This document shows positions 34,801 through 46,070 of a stretch of DNA of 64,000 bases, piece after piece. The translations under genes and the position numbers were made by a program. Below the pieces are notes generated by a model. It saw only the letters and a program-made list of their open reading frames with translations. It searched no databases and was not told the origin of the DNA. Within the stretch, counting starts at the first letter, position 1. Each line of letters begins with the position of its first letter. The DNA comes from Sequoia sempervirens (lineage: Eukaryota; Streptophyta; Pinopsida; Cupressales; Cupressaceae): the NCBI GenBank assembly GCA_007258455.2, contig VDFB02270651.1:696988197-697052196 (forward strand), in the 5' to 3' direction.

Positions 34801-35899
34801 AGGACTCTCAGAGAATCCCTCTATTTTGATATAAGTGAACTTCAGGAACTATATGAACAAGTACTTGAATATGTGAATGAACGTATGAGAGCTGTGTGAA
34901 ACTCTTCTTTCAAAATCCCCTATAAGAAGTCTGATTATATGCCCAATAAAGGAATCATTCACCCTATGATACTACTTCTTGAAGCTTCAGTATTGCAGAT
35001 GTGGATATTTATTATACACTTTCAACTCCCTTCTTGGAGTCAGACTCTAAGAAAAAAATAATACTTTGTAGAGGAATGATGTCGCTAGAAGGTACACCAA
35101 TTAAGACATCATATAAAACTCTGATATCTTCTTTACTGCCATGAGTCGATTATGCAAATTGTCATTGATCATTTTTTCTTAGCGGAACTTGGTTTTCCCT
35201 CTGATGATTTCCTCAATAAAGTAGAACATCCATTCTTGTAAATAGGTAGTAGTAGGAATTCCCATAACCCTATTGAAGAGAGTCACTAGATCATGGTAAT
35301 CCTTGTAGAAATCACTACGGAATAGCTCCTGAGGCACCTTAGCAGCACTGCCCCTATTCTCTTTCAACTGGTGTTGGTTAATCAACTTCTTGCAACCTTG
35401 GGGATCTTCCTTCCACATGTTTTCCACATACCCCTTCTCTGTTTCATCCATAGGATCAAATGTGGGGATTTGGAATGTCTCACCTATGGACTTGGCTGAC
35501 AAGTCTGCTAGTACTCTGCGTTCATGATCAATAATATTCTTGGTACCCCATGGTAGTATTATCTACATGTCATTACCAGTTTTGGGGCTACTAGAGTAGG
35601 TTGAAAGCTAGTTGCTTTGGAAATACCACTTCTCCTAATCTTCCTAGAATTGTCAGTGGTTGGGTTGACTATGACTCGTTTCCTGAACACATCTATATCT
35701 ATATGTACAAGGTTGGTGTCTGAGATTATGTTCTAGTTATCTAAGTGACCTTAGAGGTGATATCCAACCCCTAGAATAGATATTTGATTTGGTCTTTATC
35801 TTATTTTCATCTTGGTACCTTGGTGATTGTTTTTCCTTTCTCTTTCTCTGAAGACACTCCTGATGATCCTGCAGCCAATTCAATAAATCCTGCAAACAT
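31880..35899 (-). pseudogene. Large unknown retroelement ORF, copy B (decayed)
   Basis: Better preserved than copy A. 35502-35179 has TFDPMDETEKGYVENMWKED, then SDFYKDYHDLVTLFNRVMG and EWMFYFIEEIIRGKTKFR. 34725-34405 has DIPYLLTFGQGMYVIPASQC, EYNLDLHIGRPIMHPYRKL and YMRMTTQFANSINLFL. Next comes a basic linker, then the Ser/Pro/Thr-rich part (33846-33526) with PKAFVRHIQNIPMKLSGVLM, then acidic Glu/Lys-rich sequence (about 32700-33450). The same blocks in the same order occur in copy A. No zinc knuckle, D-S/T-G protease or YVDD-type motif is seen. Plus-strand hydrophobic frames at 32977-33375 are the antisense of the Glu/Lys-rich part. Confidence 0.6.
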
Positions 35900-36596
35900 A
35901 GATGTACTAAACATATTCATGTGTAAATTGAGGGGAGCGTTAGTGAAATTCTACAAAGATGAGGGTCAGATCAACCATTCCATCATCAAAGATCATAAAA
36001 AAATAAAATTCATAATTTAATGCTCGTTAGGGTTAATTTTGAGGATGCGGACCTAGGGGGTGCAAGTTTCCCTGGGCAAGAAGTCATTTGGAGTGACTTA
36101 GGGTGAAATGACTCTAGGGTTGTGGTGGCCCATAGGCGGCCACCCGCACTAAATTTTTGCCTTTAGACTTCAGTGACCGGTCAAGGAATTTGGGTAGTTA
36201 TGCACTTTTTCACTCATTTACGAGGTCCTTCGAAGTGTTACCTTGATCATTTTTCCAATGTGGACTCAAAGGGTGCATAGGTAGGTGGCATCAAGACCAT
36301 TTGTAGCCTCGCCATTCAAAAATGATGTTCTAGAAGAGGAATCCCATAAAGGTAATCCAACATTGTAGGATCCATAGGAGCTTGGATAGCTTGGGTTCAT
36401 TCTTCAAAACTCGGTCATTTAGGAAATTGTGGGCAGTAAGCTATGGAATGTTGCTAAGGGATAGTTGTTTACAAATGACAAAGACAAGATGGTGCCTCGT
36501 AATGGGCGACTCACATAGGTGGGTCCATGGAGTACTTCAACATTAGTTGTTTTATTCGTGAAGGACTAGATGATAGGAGAGAGGTTGGGTTCTACC
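35900..36596. other. Leader of copy B
   Basis: Non-coding. GATGCGGACC...GTGCAAGTTTCCC and GGCGGCCACCCGC match copy A's leader. It stops at the LTR inserted at 36597. Confidence 0.45.
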
Positions 36597-37054
36597 TGTT
36601 GAGATTATGGATGCACAGTCCTTGAAGCTGCAGTCTTTGATGGAGGACCTTTGAGCCAGGAAAGATAATCAACCACCCAGAAAATGTTGCAACTATGGAA
36701 TGCTTGATTAAAATTTCTATTGATATGATGAAAAAGATATATTACAAATGAACAAGATGCATGATTATATAGGCAAGAAGTAAACCCTAATATGCATGAG
36801 ATGTTGCCATGTGTCATGATCTAACAACATGTGACAACATGTGAACCCTATCTAGATGATCATTAAATGTTGAGATAAGTTCTAGAAGGACAACTCATCT
36901 TCTAGAAGGAATCTTATCTCCTACAAATAAGGAAGGGAATATTATCCCATTTATTAAATGATTTATCTAATAATGCAACCTAGGACTTAATTAATTAAAT
37001 GCAAGACCTAAGTTAACTTATGCTAGTGTAATAATAATTTTAATTACACTAACA
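36597..37054 (-). repeat. 3' LTR, complete (458 bp)
   Basis: Plus strand TGTTGAG...CTAACA. 36597-36978 matches 40049-40430 with few differences; 36979-37054 is unique to this copy. It contains the direct words CATGTGACAACATGTG and the local inverted pair TTCTAGAAGG/CTTCTAGAAGG. Confidence 0.85.
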
Positions 37055-37065
37055 CCCCCCCCATA
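37055..37065 (-). promoter_or_regulatory. Polypurine tract (G run)
   Basis: Minus-strand TTATGGGGGGGG abuts the LTR start TGTTAGTG. Confidence 0.8.
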
Positions 37066-38899
37066 AGTTCAACTTAGGGAGGAAGATGCAATGATTATGC
37101 AAGATGATGATGATGATGGGTCCCAACTACGAGGCCATGTTAGGTACCCATGTACATGAAGATGCATAAAATATCCCACAACTGGAGAAAAGGGGAAAAC
37201 CCAATAGGAACAAAACCCCTCACCAAAAAGGAGATGAAAATGCAGAAATGTGAGATAGGATGGGAAGGATGGATGACTCCCAAATACCCCATAAGTACAC
37301 CATTCATCACATGGATATAATAGAGAGACTAAATAGCCCCCCCAAAATATCTGATCACCTACAAGGATGGGAAGTGTTTGAAGACATAATAGGATCCAAT
37401 GTTGACAAACAACTTGTCTCCCTTTCGAAAGAAACAAAACCAACTGCAAGTGGAGAGATGCTTCCCATTCCAGATAGGAATTGAAAAAGTATGTTGATGG
37501 TGTCTCTGAACACTGCTCAAATGTCTCCTTGCCTGATGAAGATGCCACAATCAATGAAAAGGGTAACAAACTAGGATGATGCAGAAACTGATGCTAAACA
37601 ATATCCAAAGACAATGATGGGACGAATATGATGGAGACTTGATAGCCCCCCCTAAATGAAGTATCCTCAAAACCACTGAAAGAAGTCTAAAGCAAATCCA
37701 ATGGTGGATGTTGAAGAAACCTCAAATCCTTAATGGAATGATAGGGAAGAAATTTCAGATATGAAATCTCTAAATAGAGGAGTGATACCCCCTCGAGAAT
37801 GTTCTCCAAACCTGTAGAAGTAGCCAAGTCAATGATGTCTAAAACAAAGCCATCCTGTAATGCTAAGTTTGAAAAACTAAAAGTTTCTTGATGGATGATG
37901 ATGGTGGAAGCCTTAATCAATGACTCTAGACAAGGAATCATTGATTATGAAGGGATACCAACTATCTTTGATGAAGAAGAAGCACCTGAACGAACCTTGT
38001 CAACCTCTTTGAAAAGATCAAGGCAATCAACCTCCTGTACAACAATATCAGCATAGGGAACTTGATCTGAAGAATGAAATTCTGAATCTTGACCAATGGG
38101 GAATGGTGGAGTATTTGTATCTCCATAGATCTCCCAAAGCTTAGTTCAAAGAATGTGAGGACAATCACAATGATCAATAGCATTCAAAACATCACAATCA
38201 ACTTGCATAGAAATGATCTCCAAAACAGTGTATCTACTGCAACTCCAAGCAAATTCCATAATACCTTCACTTGGATGAGGAACTATACCAAATAGATGTG
38301 GCAACAAATCAAGTGAATGGAGATGGTGGTAGATCCCATCTCACCATTGCATATAGTTACCCTTGTGCAACATAACCAAAGAAGGAGAGTAATATGCAAG
38401 CCCCATAATGAATTTTCTTCACAAAAATACAAAGACACTAACCTTGAACAACAAGAAGAAGACTTCCAAATATGATGTACAACTGAAGTGATGCAAACCA
38501 AGATCAAAAAATCTTTTCCCAAGCTTTAGGATGTCCAGGTTATTGAAAAAATGCACCAAACTGAAAAAAATCACATGCAAGAGTACCTAGAGCTGAAATT
38601 GATCAAGGGCTAGACTGATGAAAAGAAGCTCTAAATCACCTTCCTGATGCTGCTGGAATCACTGAAATACAATGAATGGTTGTGAAGATACAAGCTTTTA
38701 TGTCCAAATTAGGGTTTGGAATTCAGTTGGATGTAGAATTTTTGGCAAGAAATTTTTTGTAGAACTGATGTCACCACTAGAAAGTACGTGAAATTCCCTT
38801 TCCGACGGTATATCGTTTGCAAAAATTCAATATCCTGGGTGAAAGTTGTGATCAAATGAAAATAAATGCCTTGATTAGACACCTGCAGGCTAAATAGGA
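37066..38899. other. Interior of non-autonomous element
   Basis: No supported gene. Three more purine tracts like the PPT are present on the minus strand: near 37338 (GGGGGGGCTATTTAG), 37642 (GGGGGGGCTATCAAG) and 37788 (GGGGGTATCACTCC). Minus frames such as 37069-37569 are hydrophobic and low-complexity. Confidence 0.5.
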
Positions 38900-39300
38900 G
38901 CAAAAATTGAGCCCCTCCGGGCTTAGCACTCGGTCCTTAATGTGACCTCAGCGCTAAAATTGGCAAAAAATGAAGCACTACCGGATAGGTGGTAGCGAGG
39001 CTGAGATGTCGGGCAGAGGCGGTGGTGAGGAGAGCACCGCTGGTGGTGGATAACCACCGGCACCGGTAATGTATCCCAGGCAGTTGATGGGAGACTCGTC
39101 AGCAAGAATTCTCAGTCGGGAAACAAACACCAGCGATGGTTGGCGGGGAACCAACAGTTGGCGGCGGCAGCTATGGCAATAGAGAGAAGACCCCGGTGGG
39201 CCAAGCGGGCCCTGTTCGATGTGACGGGCCCTTGGTACAACAATGGTAGAGAATGGACGGGTACCAACAAACAAGTACCACAAACCCTACAAAATTTTAA
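38900..39300. other. GC-rich island in the AT-rich element
   Basis: The sequence here is much richer in G and C than the surroundings, with CACCGG, GGCGG and CGCTGG words. Open frames exist on both strands (minus 38978-39283, Pro-rich; plus 39140-39328). I recognise no protein. It could be a captured host fragment or a GC-rich leader close to the primer site. Confidence 0.45.
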
Positions 39301-40036
39301 TGAAGGCCGACCCAAAATAATTCTATAGAAAAATAAATATAGCCGACCACAATAGATTTTTTAAATATTTTTTAATGTTGCACTATGCAATTAAAAAATC
39401 AAAAGCATAAGCCCGAATATAATCTGCAAAAGAAATATATCGATGAAAATTAAAGCCGAATGGGGTGGATTCAACAAATCAAACCCATAAATTTGATGCC
39501 AGTGATTTTACAAAAAATCAAACTCTATACATGCCAACTAATGATTTTTTTGAACTATACCCACAGATTTGAAAAATCAACCTTATAATGCTGACGAAGA
39601 TTAATAATTGCAGGTTGCCCAAATATATTTTTCTAAAACTATAGAAAAATATGATTTTTGCCAAACAATAAAAAATATTAGCCCAATTTTTTTGAAACAA
39701 AAAGTGGCCTATTGATAAAAAAATTTTGCCTCAGAGGACAACTGATTGGGATGATTTTTCACTACAAATTGTACAGATAGTACGATTGATTTTGCAAACC
39801 CTAAAAATACCTTTGAAGCTCCCGGGATGATGTATCTGATTTTGATGAATGGGCAGGTGATCCTAGGGTTTTGAGGCCTTCTGAAGAAAATGGCAAGCTC
39901 GGATTTGACTCTATCTGCTTCAGAAATCAGCTTGGTCCCTAGGTGGAAATAAGTAGCCTTCAATGGAAACCTTCAAGCCTGCGGAGAATCTCGCACACCA
40001 ACTTTCTTGATCCTAGGTTGACGTTTCACTGGATAA
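39301..40036. other. Leader between GC island and primer site
   Basis: AT-rich. A minus frame at 39709-39963 is open but has no recognised motif. It ends at the primer site. Confidence 0.4.
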
Positions 40037-40048
40037 GCTCTGATACCA
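40037..40048 (-). promoter_or_regulatory. Primer binding site (perfect initiator tRNA-Met type)
   Basis: Minus-strand TGGTATCAGAGC immediately follows the LTR end CTCAACA. Confidence 0.9.
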
Positions 40049-40430
40049 TGTTGAGATTATGGATCCACAGTCCTTAAAGCTGCAGTCTTCGATGGAGGAC
40101 CTTTGAGCCAGGAAAGATAATCAACCACCCAGAAAGTGTTGCAACTATGTAATGCTTGATTAAAGATTCTATTGATATGATGAAAAAGATATATTACAAA
40201 TGAACAAGATTCCTAATTATATAGGCAAGAAATAAACCCTAATATGCATGAGATGTTGCCATGTGTCATGATCTAACAACATGTGACAACATGTGAACCC
40301 TATCTAGATGATCATTAAATGTTGAGATAAATTCTAGAAGGACAACTCATCTTCTAGAAGGAATCTTATGTCCTACAAATAAGGAAGGGAATATTATCCC
40401 ATTTATTAAATTATTTATCTAATAATGCAA
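40049..40430 (-). repeat. 5' LTR, lacking 76 bp of U3
   Basis: Nearly identical to 36597-36978. The break comes at AATGCAA, which continues as GGAAATGGG of the integrase fragment. Confidence 0.85.
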
Positions 40431-41010
40431 GGAAATGGGTTAGTAGAATCAACTAATAAGAACCTAATTGGGTTAATAAAGTGCATCGGGTCAAAATGCT
40501 AGAAAGAATGGCATAAGCATCTACGAGTAGCTTTATGGGCTAAAAGAATTACACCTAAGAAGATCCTAGAAAACTCCCCTTATGAATTAGTGTATGGGAA
40601 GGAGGTAGTTTTACCCATTTCCATAGAAATTCTGGCACTATAATTAATAAAATCTTTGGAAGTCAAGGCAAACAGTGGAATGGAAGTAAGATTGGCAGAG
40701 CTCTTAAGCCTCAAAGAAAAAAGAGAAAAGGCATATGATGCCAAGATTGGATTCTAGTAGGTGGTAAAATGATGGTTTGATAAAATGCCTCCAATCCAAA
40801 TTTTTGGGAGGGAAGTTATGTGCTAAAGTATGATAAACATGTTGCAAAATTAGTACAACATGCTAAGTTTGACTCATTGTGGAGGGGTCCTTTCTGAATC
40901 CATGCATGCAAGGAAAGGAATGCGTACGAGCTGGATGATATGAATGAAAATGTATTCAATATATTGATAAATGATATTCATCTAAAACTATTCAATTAAA
41001 GTGCGTGTAA
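40431..41010 (+). pseudogene. Ty3/gypsy integrase C-terminal fragment
   Basis: Plus frame: NGLVESTNKNLIGLIK, then KEWHKHLRVALWAKRITPKK and NSPYELVYGKEVVLPISIEI. These are the end of the integrase core in plant gypsy elements. Decayed C-terminal sequence with stops follows to about 41010. The start is missing at the junction with the LTR. Confidence 0.8.
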
Positions 41011-41364
41011 ATTCATCAAAATTTTACAGCTATGTACCATATGTAATTTTTTGTAAAATACATTTTTTTTGCGAATAAAGCCATGAGAGTAAAATTAGGA
41101 ATAACATAATGTATTATACTTTTTATTCATTGAAAATATTTATAATATAATATGTGTGTCGAGTCTGAGGCTCCAAGAGAAGTTTCAAGCCTTGTCGTTC
41201 AAACCCAGAAAGAGATACATCTTTAAAAAAAAAAAGGAGGCAACACAAAGATGGTAGTAGAAATTAAATCCTCCATCCATTGCAAATATTCAAAATGTTA
41301 TTTCTTTGGGTTCTATCAATAGGGTAGTAAAGAGGTTAACAACACACAACACACAACACGCACC
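41011..41364. other. Downstream of gypsy integrase fragment
   Basis: AT-rich and decayed, with an A run at about 41226 and an ACAACACACAACACACAAC simple repeat at about 41341. No gene. Confidence 0.4.
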
Positions 41365-41816
41365 AGCACAACACAAACCTTCAATCCTTGATGTCAAGAC
41401 TATAGACCAAGAAATCAAAGTGGGTTTTCCACTTAACCCCAAGATAATGCTCCATGCCATATGTCCTTAGTAGGAAAGAGGTTGTGGGTCGAGATAGTAT
41501 GCGATGCCTCTCCACGTCCATAGTTTGGAAGTCCGTGAGAAATGGAAGCTAGGGAAATGCTTTCCCATAATTGATATGCCTATGAATATTCATGGCAGCC
41601 ACAACACAAACCTTTAATCCTCAATGTCAAGATAGTAGACTAGGAAATCAAAGTGGGTTTTCCACTTAACCCCAAGACAATGCTCCATGCCATATGTCCT
41701 TAGTAGAAAAGAGGTGGGTCAAGATAACGTCCATAGTCTGGAAGTCCGTGAGAAAGGGAAGCCATGGAAATGCTTTCCCATAATTGATATGCATGTGAAT
41801 ATTCATGGCAGCTAGA
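41365..41816. repeat. Tandem duplication of about 230 bp
   Basis: The stretch from ACAACACAAACCTTCAATCC through TTCATGGCAGC occurs twice in a row (about 41370-41598 and 41599-41814) with high identity. The second unit lacks about 22 bp (TGTGGGTCGAGATAGTATGC region). Confidence 0.8.
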
Positions 41817-42240
41817 ATGCAAGCACTAGGGATAGCTACTTGCATGATTTCATTGAGCCCATCTACATATGCAAAATAAAACATGGCATGGAAGGGTTCA
41901 ATAATCTAGGGCTTGGAAATGTCCAAATCCAATAGGGAAGCCACAAATTGGGAGATGATGTTTGAGTTATAGTGCGACTGATTCTCATCTTTCACATAAT
42001 CCTTCCTGAATACCCACTTGAACACCACAATGATGAGGTGGTCATTCCTCCCTACTAGGTGTTTAATTATCTTACTACTAACTTCACCTACAAAAGAGTT
42101 ATACAACTTTCAGCTCAAGAGCTGAATTGGGGTACCTAGGCCAAACATGATGGTAGTGAGCAAGCTATATACTAGTGAAGGTAGCAAAAGGATCTCACCA
42201 ATTCAATACTAACTTAGCAATTATTTTTGCTGAGCGGATA
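41630..42240 (-). pseudogene. Unrecognised decayed ORF
   Basis: Two long pieces in one minus frame, 42106-41906 (EVSSKIIKHLVGRNDHLIIV...) and 41884-41666 (AYVDGLNEIMQVAIPSACIL, then MNIHMHINYGKAFPWLPFL), are split by one stop. The frame can be followed upstream to about 42230 across another stop. The end of the reading frame is what was duplicated at 41365-41816. No family recognised; it may be related to the A/B ORF family, unproven. Confidence 0.45.
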
Positions 42241-42908
42241 TTACTATTTATAAAAAAATGTGTGTTGGGGAGGTTGGAAATGGAAAATCTATCTCCCGTC
42301 AAATGACAATGGAAAATATATCAAGGCGATGAGGGATAAATCATATGGAGGTTCTCAAACCAAGCTTGGAGAAATTAATTCGAACGTTGGGAGTAAATGC
42401 TCACATGAACAGTTTGTTGCCATTTGTCCATCATCATTACCAATGCCAACCTACTCGCTTAGGAAAAAAACATTTCTTAAAGTGTTAAACTATGCTAAAT
42501 TAAATACAAATGTCTTTTCAAAGTATACTTCCATAGCTCAAAGCACACTTTCCATTGCTAAAGGCACGCTTCCCATCACTCAAGGCTTATTTGTGAAAAG
42601 GGTGGCATAAGGAATGTACTAAATAAATTCTCATAGAAAAGTTGGAATTCCTGAGGGATACAGATCCCCACTCCACATGTATCACATCACTGGAAGCACT
42701 TAGCAAGCTAGTGGTAATGGAAACACCTTTATTGCATGTACGTGTGAGGATTGAATGCACCAAAAACATAAAATTTTTGCTTCAAGTAATTATCGCTTTG
42801 AAAGAGGTTTTTGCAAATCCTTCTAAAAAAGCAACAATGGTGGAAGTATCATCTTCTGGTTGATATGCGGGAGTCTCATTCCAAAGACTAGGCTACACCT
42901 ATTGAAAA
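42241..42908. other. Unassigned stretch with two plus frames
   Basis: Plus frames 42260-42610 (116 codons) and 42642-42863 (73 codons) lack motifs. A short internal repeat of the Ser-Ile-Ala pattern (STLSIAKGTLPITQG; three related DNA words near 42530-42590) is present. The copia LTR begins at 42909. Confidence 0.3.
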
Positions 42909-43590
42909 TGAGGTATCTCAACCTTTCTATTTCCATAGATTTGATTTATTCATTTAATCTTTTCGTAGAGCTATTGCACATTTTTGATGCTTTGAAAATA
43001 AAAATATCAGTTGTCAAAAGATGCTCATATGGTAGTATATCATGGAGGGGTTATTTTTAGAGATATTATGATAGATTTTATGACATCTTTGAGGGTCAAA
43101 AATTAGGGAGAATATTGTGGATGTGAGAGCCTAATTTTAGACTAAAATCTTATATTTTTGGGCAATACACCTCATCAGAGGTTTTGCACATGGTTTTGTA
43201 AACCACAAATGATTTCTTGTATAGCTGGAGGTCTATAAATTGAAGGATTGAGGAGTAGTTTATGTGTTGAGTTTGCAGGTACTATTATGTAGTTGAATTG
43301 TTGCTAGAATTCTTCTAGAATTGTTTACTAGTTATACTCCTGTAAAACACTTGCTCTAGAAGTGTATGTAATCTTGTTGTTGGATTTGAAATACATTGAG
43401 CAAGCTTTGGAACATGTGGGTTTTTTCACTTGAAAGGGTTTTCCCCATGTATATCTTATGTTCATTGTTTATTTTTTATTCAATCTATTTCTAGATTTTC
43501 TATAACTGTTAGATTAGTTTTAAATTTTGTATAATATCTCTTCTCAAGATTGACACAAGAAATTGTTTCTACTACTTTAATTTCTTTACA
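42909..43590 (+). repeat. 5' LTR of copia element
   Basis: 682 bp, clearly matching 58492-59171, including AAATTAGGGAGAATATTRTGGA, GGAGGTYTATAAATT (TATA-like, about 43226) and CTTGTTGTTGGATTTGAAAT. Confidence 0.9.
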
Positions 43591-43592
43591 AG

Positions 43593-43604
43593 TGGCATCA
43601 AAGA
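43593..43604 (+). promoter_or_regulatory. Primer binding site, decayed iMet type
   Basis: TGGCATCAAAGA versus TGGTATCAGAGC, 2 nt after the LTR end. Confidence 0.65.
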
Positions 43605-43717
43605 TTGATCACCTTTGGTTTTAGTTGTGGGTTGTTGGGTTTTTTGTGTTAATCAAGGTTTGAGTGGGATCTTGTGGAAATGATACTTTGTGATCTTGTT
43701 GCATATATCTTTTCTGA

Positions 43718-45364
43718 ATGGAAAACAAATCTGGGATGATTGAGGTAGAGAAGTTTTCTGGCACAAAATTTAAAATATGGAAGCTGAAGATGGAAGATCT
43801 ATTGATTGATTGGGATCTTTGGGATGTAGTGAATGAAAATGTCTAGAGGCCTATGGATCCAACTTTGGTTGTAAAATATGATGTAATGGATAGAAAAGCT
43901 AAAGGTCTCATTAGACTATGTCTTGTAGATTAAATCTTGATAAATTTTCATCAAGAACCTACTTCGAAGAAGCTTTGGAAGAAGTTGGGTGAGATATACC
44001 AAGCTAAATCTCTAGTAAATAATATTTTCTTAAGGAAGAAGTTGTATTCCTTGAGAATGGAAGAAGGTGGATGAATTTATGAGCATCTGGAAACATTTAA
44101 TATGTTGGGGACTTAGTTGACCTTAGTTGAGGTTACGATGGATGAAGAATAAAGGTGTCAAACTCTGTTGTGTTCACTGCCAAACTCATGGGATAGCCTA
44201 GTCATGGTCATTGGGAACACTTTTGTCATCTTGAAGATGGAGGATGTTGTTGGTTCTCTACTCTATAAAGAGATGAAAATGAAGGTCTCTTTGAATGCCA
44301 AAGAGGATTTGAGTGTTTATGGAAGACAAAAAGAATGAGGAAAATATGAGAAGCAGCATGGCCATTCCACGTCGAAAAACAAGGGGAGATCAAAATATTC
44401 TAGTAAGTCCAAGGAAATATGATGGAACTGTAGAAAATCCAAACACCTTTGAAAGCAATGCAAAGAAGAGAAGAAAAAGAAGAAGAAGCAAGATTTTGAT
44501 TATGAGTCTAAAAAGGAAGATAGAGATGCCTTTATTGCAGCCTTGGCCACTTGTTCAAGTTTTAATGTATGGTTAATAGACTCAGGTGCATCTTTCCACA
44601 TGACTCCTAACAAAAAATGGTTTGGTAAGTATGAAAACTATGATGGTGGTAAGGTGTATTTGGGTGATGACTCTTTCATTGATATTTTTGATCATGGTAG
44701 TATTCATGTGATATTTTCTGATGCTAGAGTTAAACAATTTGATGGTGTATTGCATATCCCAAGACTAACAAAAAATTTATTATTTGTTAGCAAGATAATA
44801 GATGTAGGTGTGCATGCATGATTTTTTGAAGTAGGTGTGAAAATGGTGAGAGGTGTTATGGTGATAGTGAGAGGAAGTAGATTGGGTACATTGTAATAGC
44901 TTGATGCATGCATAGTCGAATGCAATAACACTTATGATAAGCTTAAGCCACAAACTACTTCATTGAAAAAGGAGATGGTTTCCTCTTCTGTGGATGGTTA
45001 TGGCTTCTAGGTACCCAAGGGTGCTCTATCTACCGAATAAAAGCTTCCTATAGAGAAGACCATCTTATGGCACCAAAGGCTTGGCCACATTGGAGAGAAG
45101 GTTTTAAAAGCCTTGAAAAATAAGAACCTCATTGAGGGGTTGAATGATTGCAATATAGAGTTTGATTTTTGTGAATATTATATTTATGGCAAACAAAATT
45201 GCATTTAGTTTTACTCGTCTTCTTATAAGTCTTCATGCATCTTGGATCTAATTCATTCTGATGTATTTGGTCCTATTGATGTTTTTTCTATTGGTAAATA
45301 AATTTATTATGTTACTTTTATTGATGATTTTAGTAGGAGGACATGGACGCATTGTTTAAAGAGT
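43718..45364 (+). pseudogene. Copia Gag, protease and start of integrase (decayed, interrupted)
   Basis: It starts at ATG 43718 (MENKSGMIEVEKFSGTKFKI), a typical copia Gag opening. Gag continues with stops through KKLWKKLGEIYQAKS. The zinc knuckle is ruined (WNCRKSKHL, stop, KQC; second Cys replaced by Ser). The protease active site WLIDSGASFHMTPNKKWF (about 44570) is intact, followed by DGVLHIPRLTKNLLFVSKI. Then GAG_pre-integrase LWHQRLGHIGEKVLKALKNK and the integrase core start DLIHSDVFGPID, YYVTFIDDFSRRTW. The frame ends at 45364, where the nested element begins. Confidence 0.88.
45360..45364 (+). repeat. Target site duplication AGAGT (left)
   Basis: AGAGT directly before TGTTATGCC; an identical AGAGT follows the right LTR end CAACA at 56027-56031. 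The two together define the insertion exactly. Confidence 0.9.
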
Positions 45365-45504
45365 TGTTATGCCTTGCATAACCAACCCACTTTGATCTGG
45401 GTCAAAATGGGTCCCCTTTCTTTTTGTCTTTTTGTCTTTTGCCTTTGGTTTTCTGCCTTAGGCGTTTTCCTTTCAAAGTTCTATCAAAGGTGGAACCAGG
45501 ACCA

Positions 45505-46070
45505 ATACTGGACTTGGAAATTCCTTCTATGTTTTGGTCTTGTTTCATCCCCGGTTCCAGTTTCGACTGTTCTTTGCCTTCTCCCTTTATTCTTTGTTGG
45601 AGTCGGGTCTGAGACCGACTCGGAATGTTGAACTTTCTCAAAGTGCCTCGTTCGAGTCCCATCCCAGGTCCGACCCCACCTTTTCTTCCCTCTTCGTTGG
45701 TCTTTGTCGGTAAATGTCCTTTGCCTTAAATTTTTTTGGCCTTGGGCATTTTCTTTTTCGTTTTGGCAGACCTAGAACCGGAGTTGGGTCCGAACTCGGG
45801 AACTTCCTCAAAGTTCTTGGTTAAGATTTAGTGTCGATCCCGGTTCCGCATTTTTGGTTCTTTAGCTTCTGGTTTCCTCTATTTTGGTCATTGGGTTTTC
45901 CTTCCCCTTTCTCTTTCTTTCTATTCCATTATTTTCCTCTTTTCGAGTGACGTCGGAGGCAAGTTCAGAATGGAATCTGAACCCAAAACTTGGAGACTTC
46001 CTCAAAGTTTTTGGTTCGGATTTGGTCTTGACCCTAGTTTTGTCCATCATTTTGCTCCAGCTCCGCTGGT
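45505..46070 (+). repeat. Imperfect repeats of about 180 bp in U3
   Basis: Units carry CTTYCTCAAAGTKYYTSGTTC, then a GGTTCCG/GGTCCGACCC-like word. The CTCAAAGT core is at about 45636, 45811 and 45999. A fourth, weaker unit is near 45515 (GGACTTGGAAATTCCTTC). The same units are in the other LTR at about 52690, 52862 and 53056. Confidence 0.65.

Larger units (their letters stand above)
30574..36596 (-). mobile_element. Unknown-family LTR element, copy B
   Basis: The second copy of the family at 13119-20300. It starts inside the copia LTR and has the same LTR, TATA box, PPT and long ORF. Its leader is interrupted at 36597 by the next LTR element. The right end is not seen. Confidence 0.6.
36597..40430 (-). 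mobile_element. Non-autonomous LTR element with iMet primer site (no gag-pol seen)
   Basis: Direct repeats 36597-37054 and 40049-40430 both start TGTTGAGATTATGG. The minus strand has TGGTATCAGAGC touching the right LTR and a poly-G PPT touching the left LTR. The 3-kb interior shows no Gag, protease, integrase or polymerase motif, so this is a LARD-like derivative, copia-type by primer and PPT style. The right LTR lacks the terminal 76 bp of U3 and runs straight into gypsy integrase sequence, so a deletion or recombination removed the right edge and the target duplication. Confidence 0.8.

Noticed and set aside
37069..37569. 166-codon minus frame in the non-autonomous element
   Set aside because: Low-complexity and hydrophobic, begins at the PPT, no motif; likely chance.
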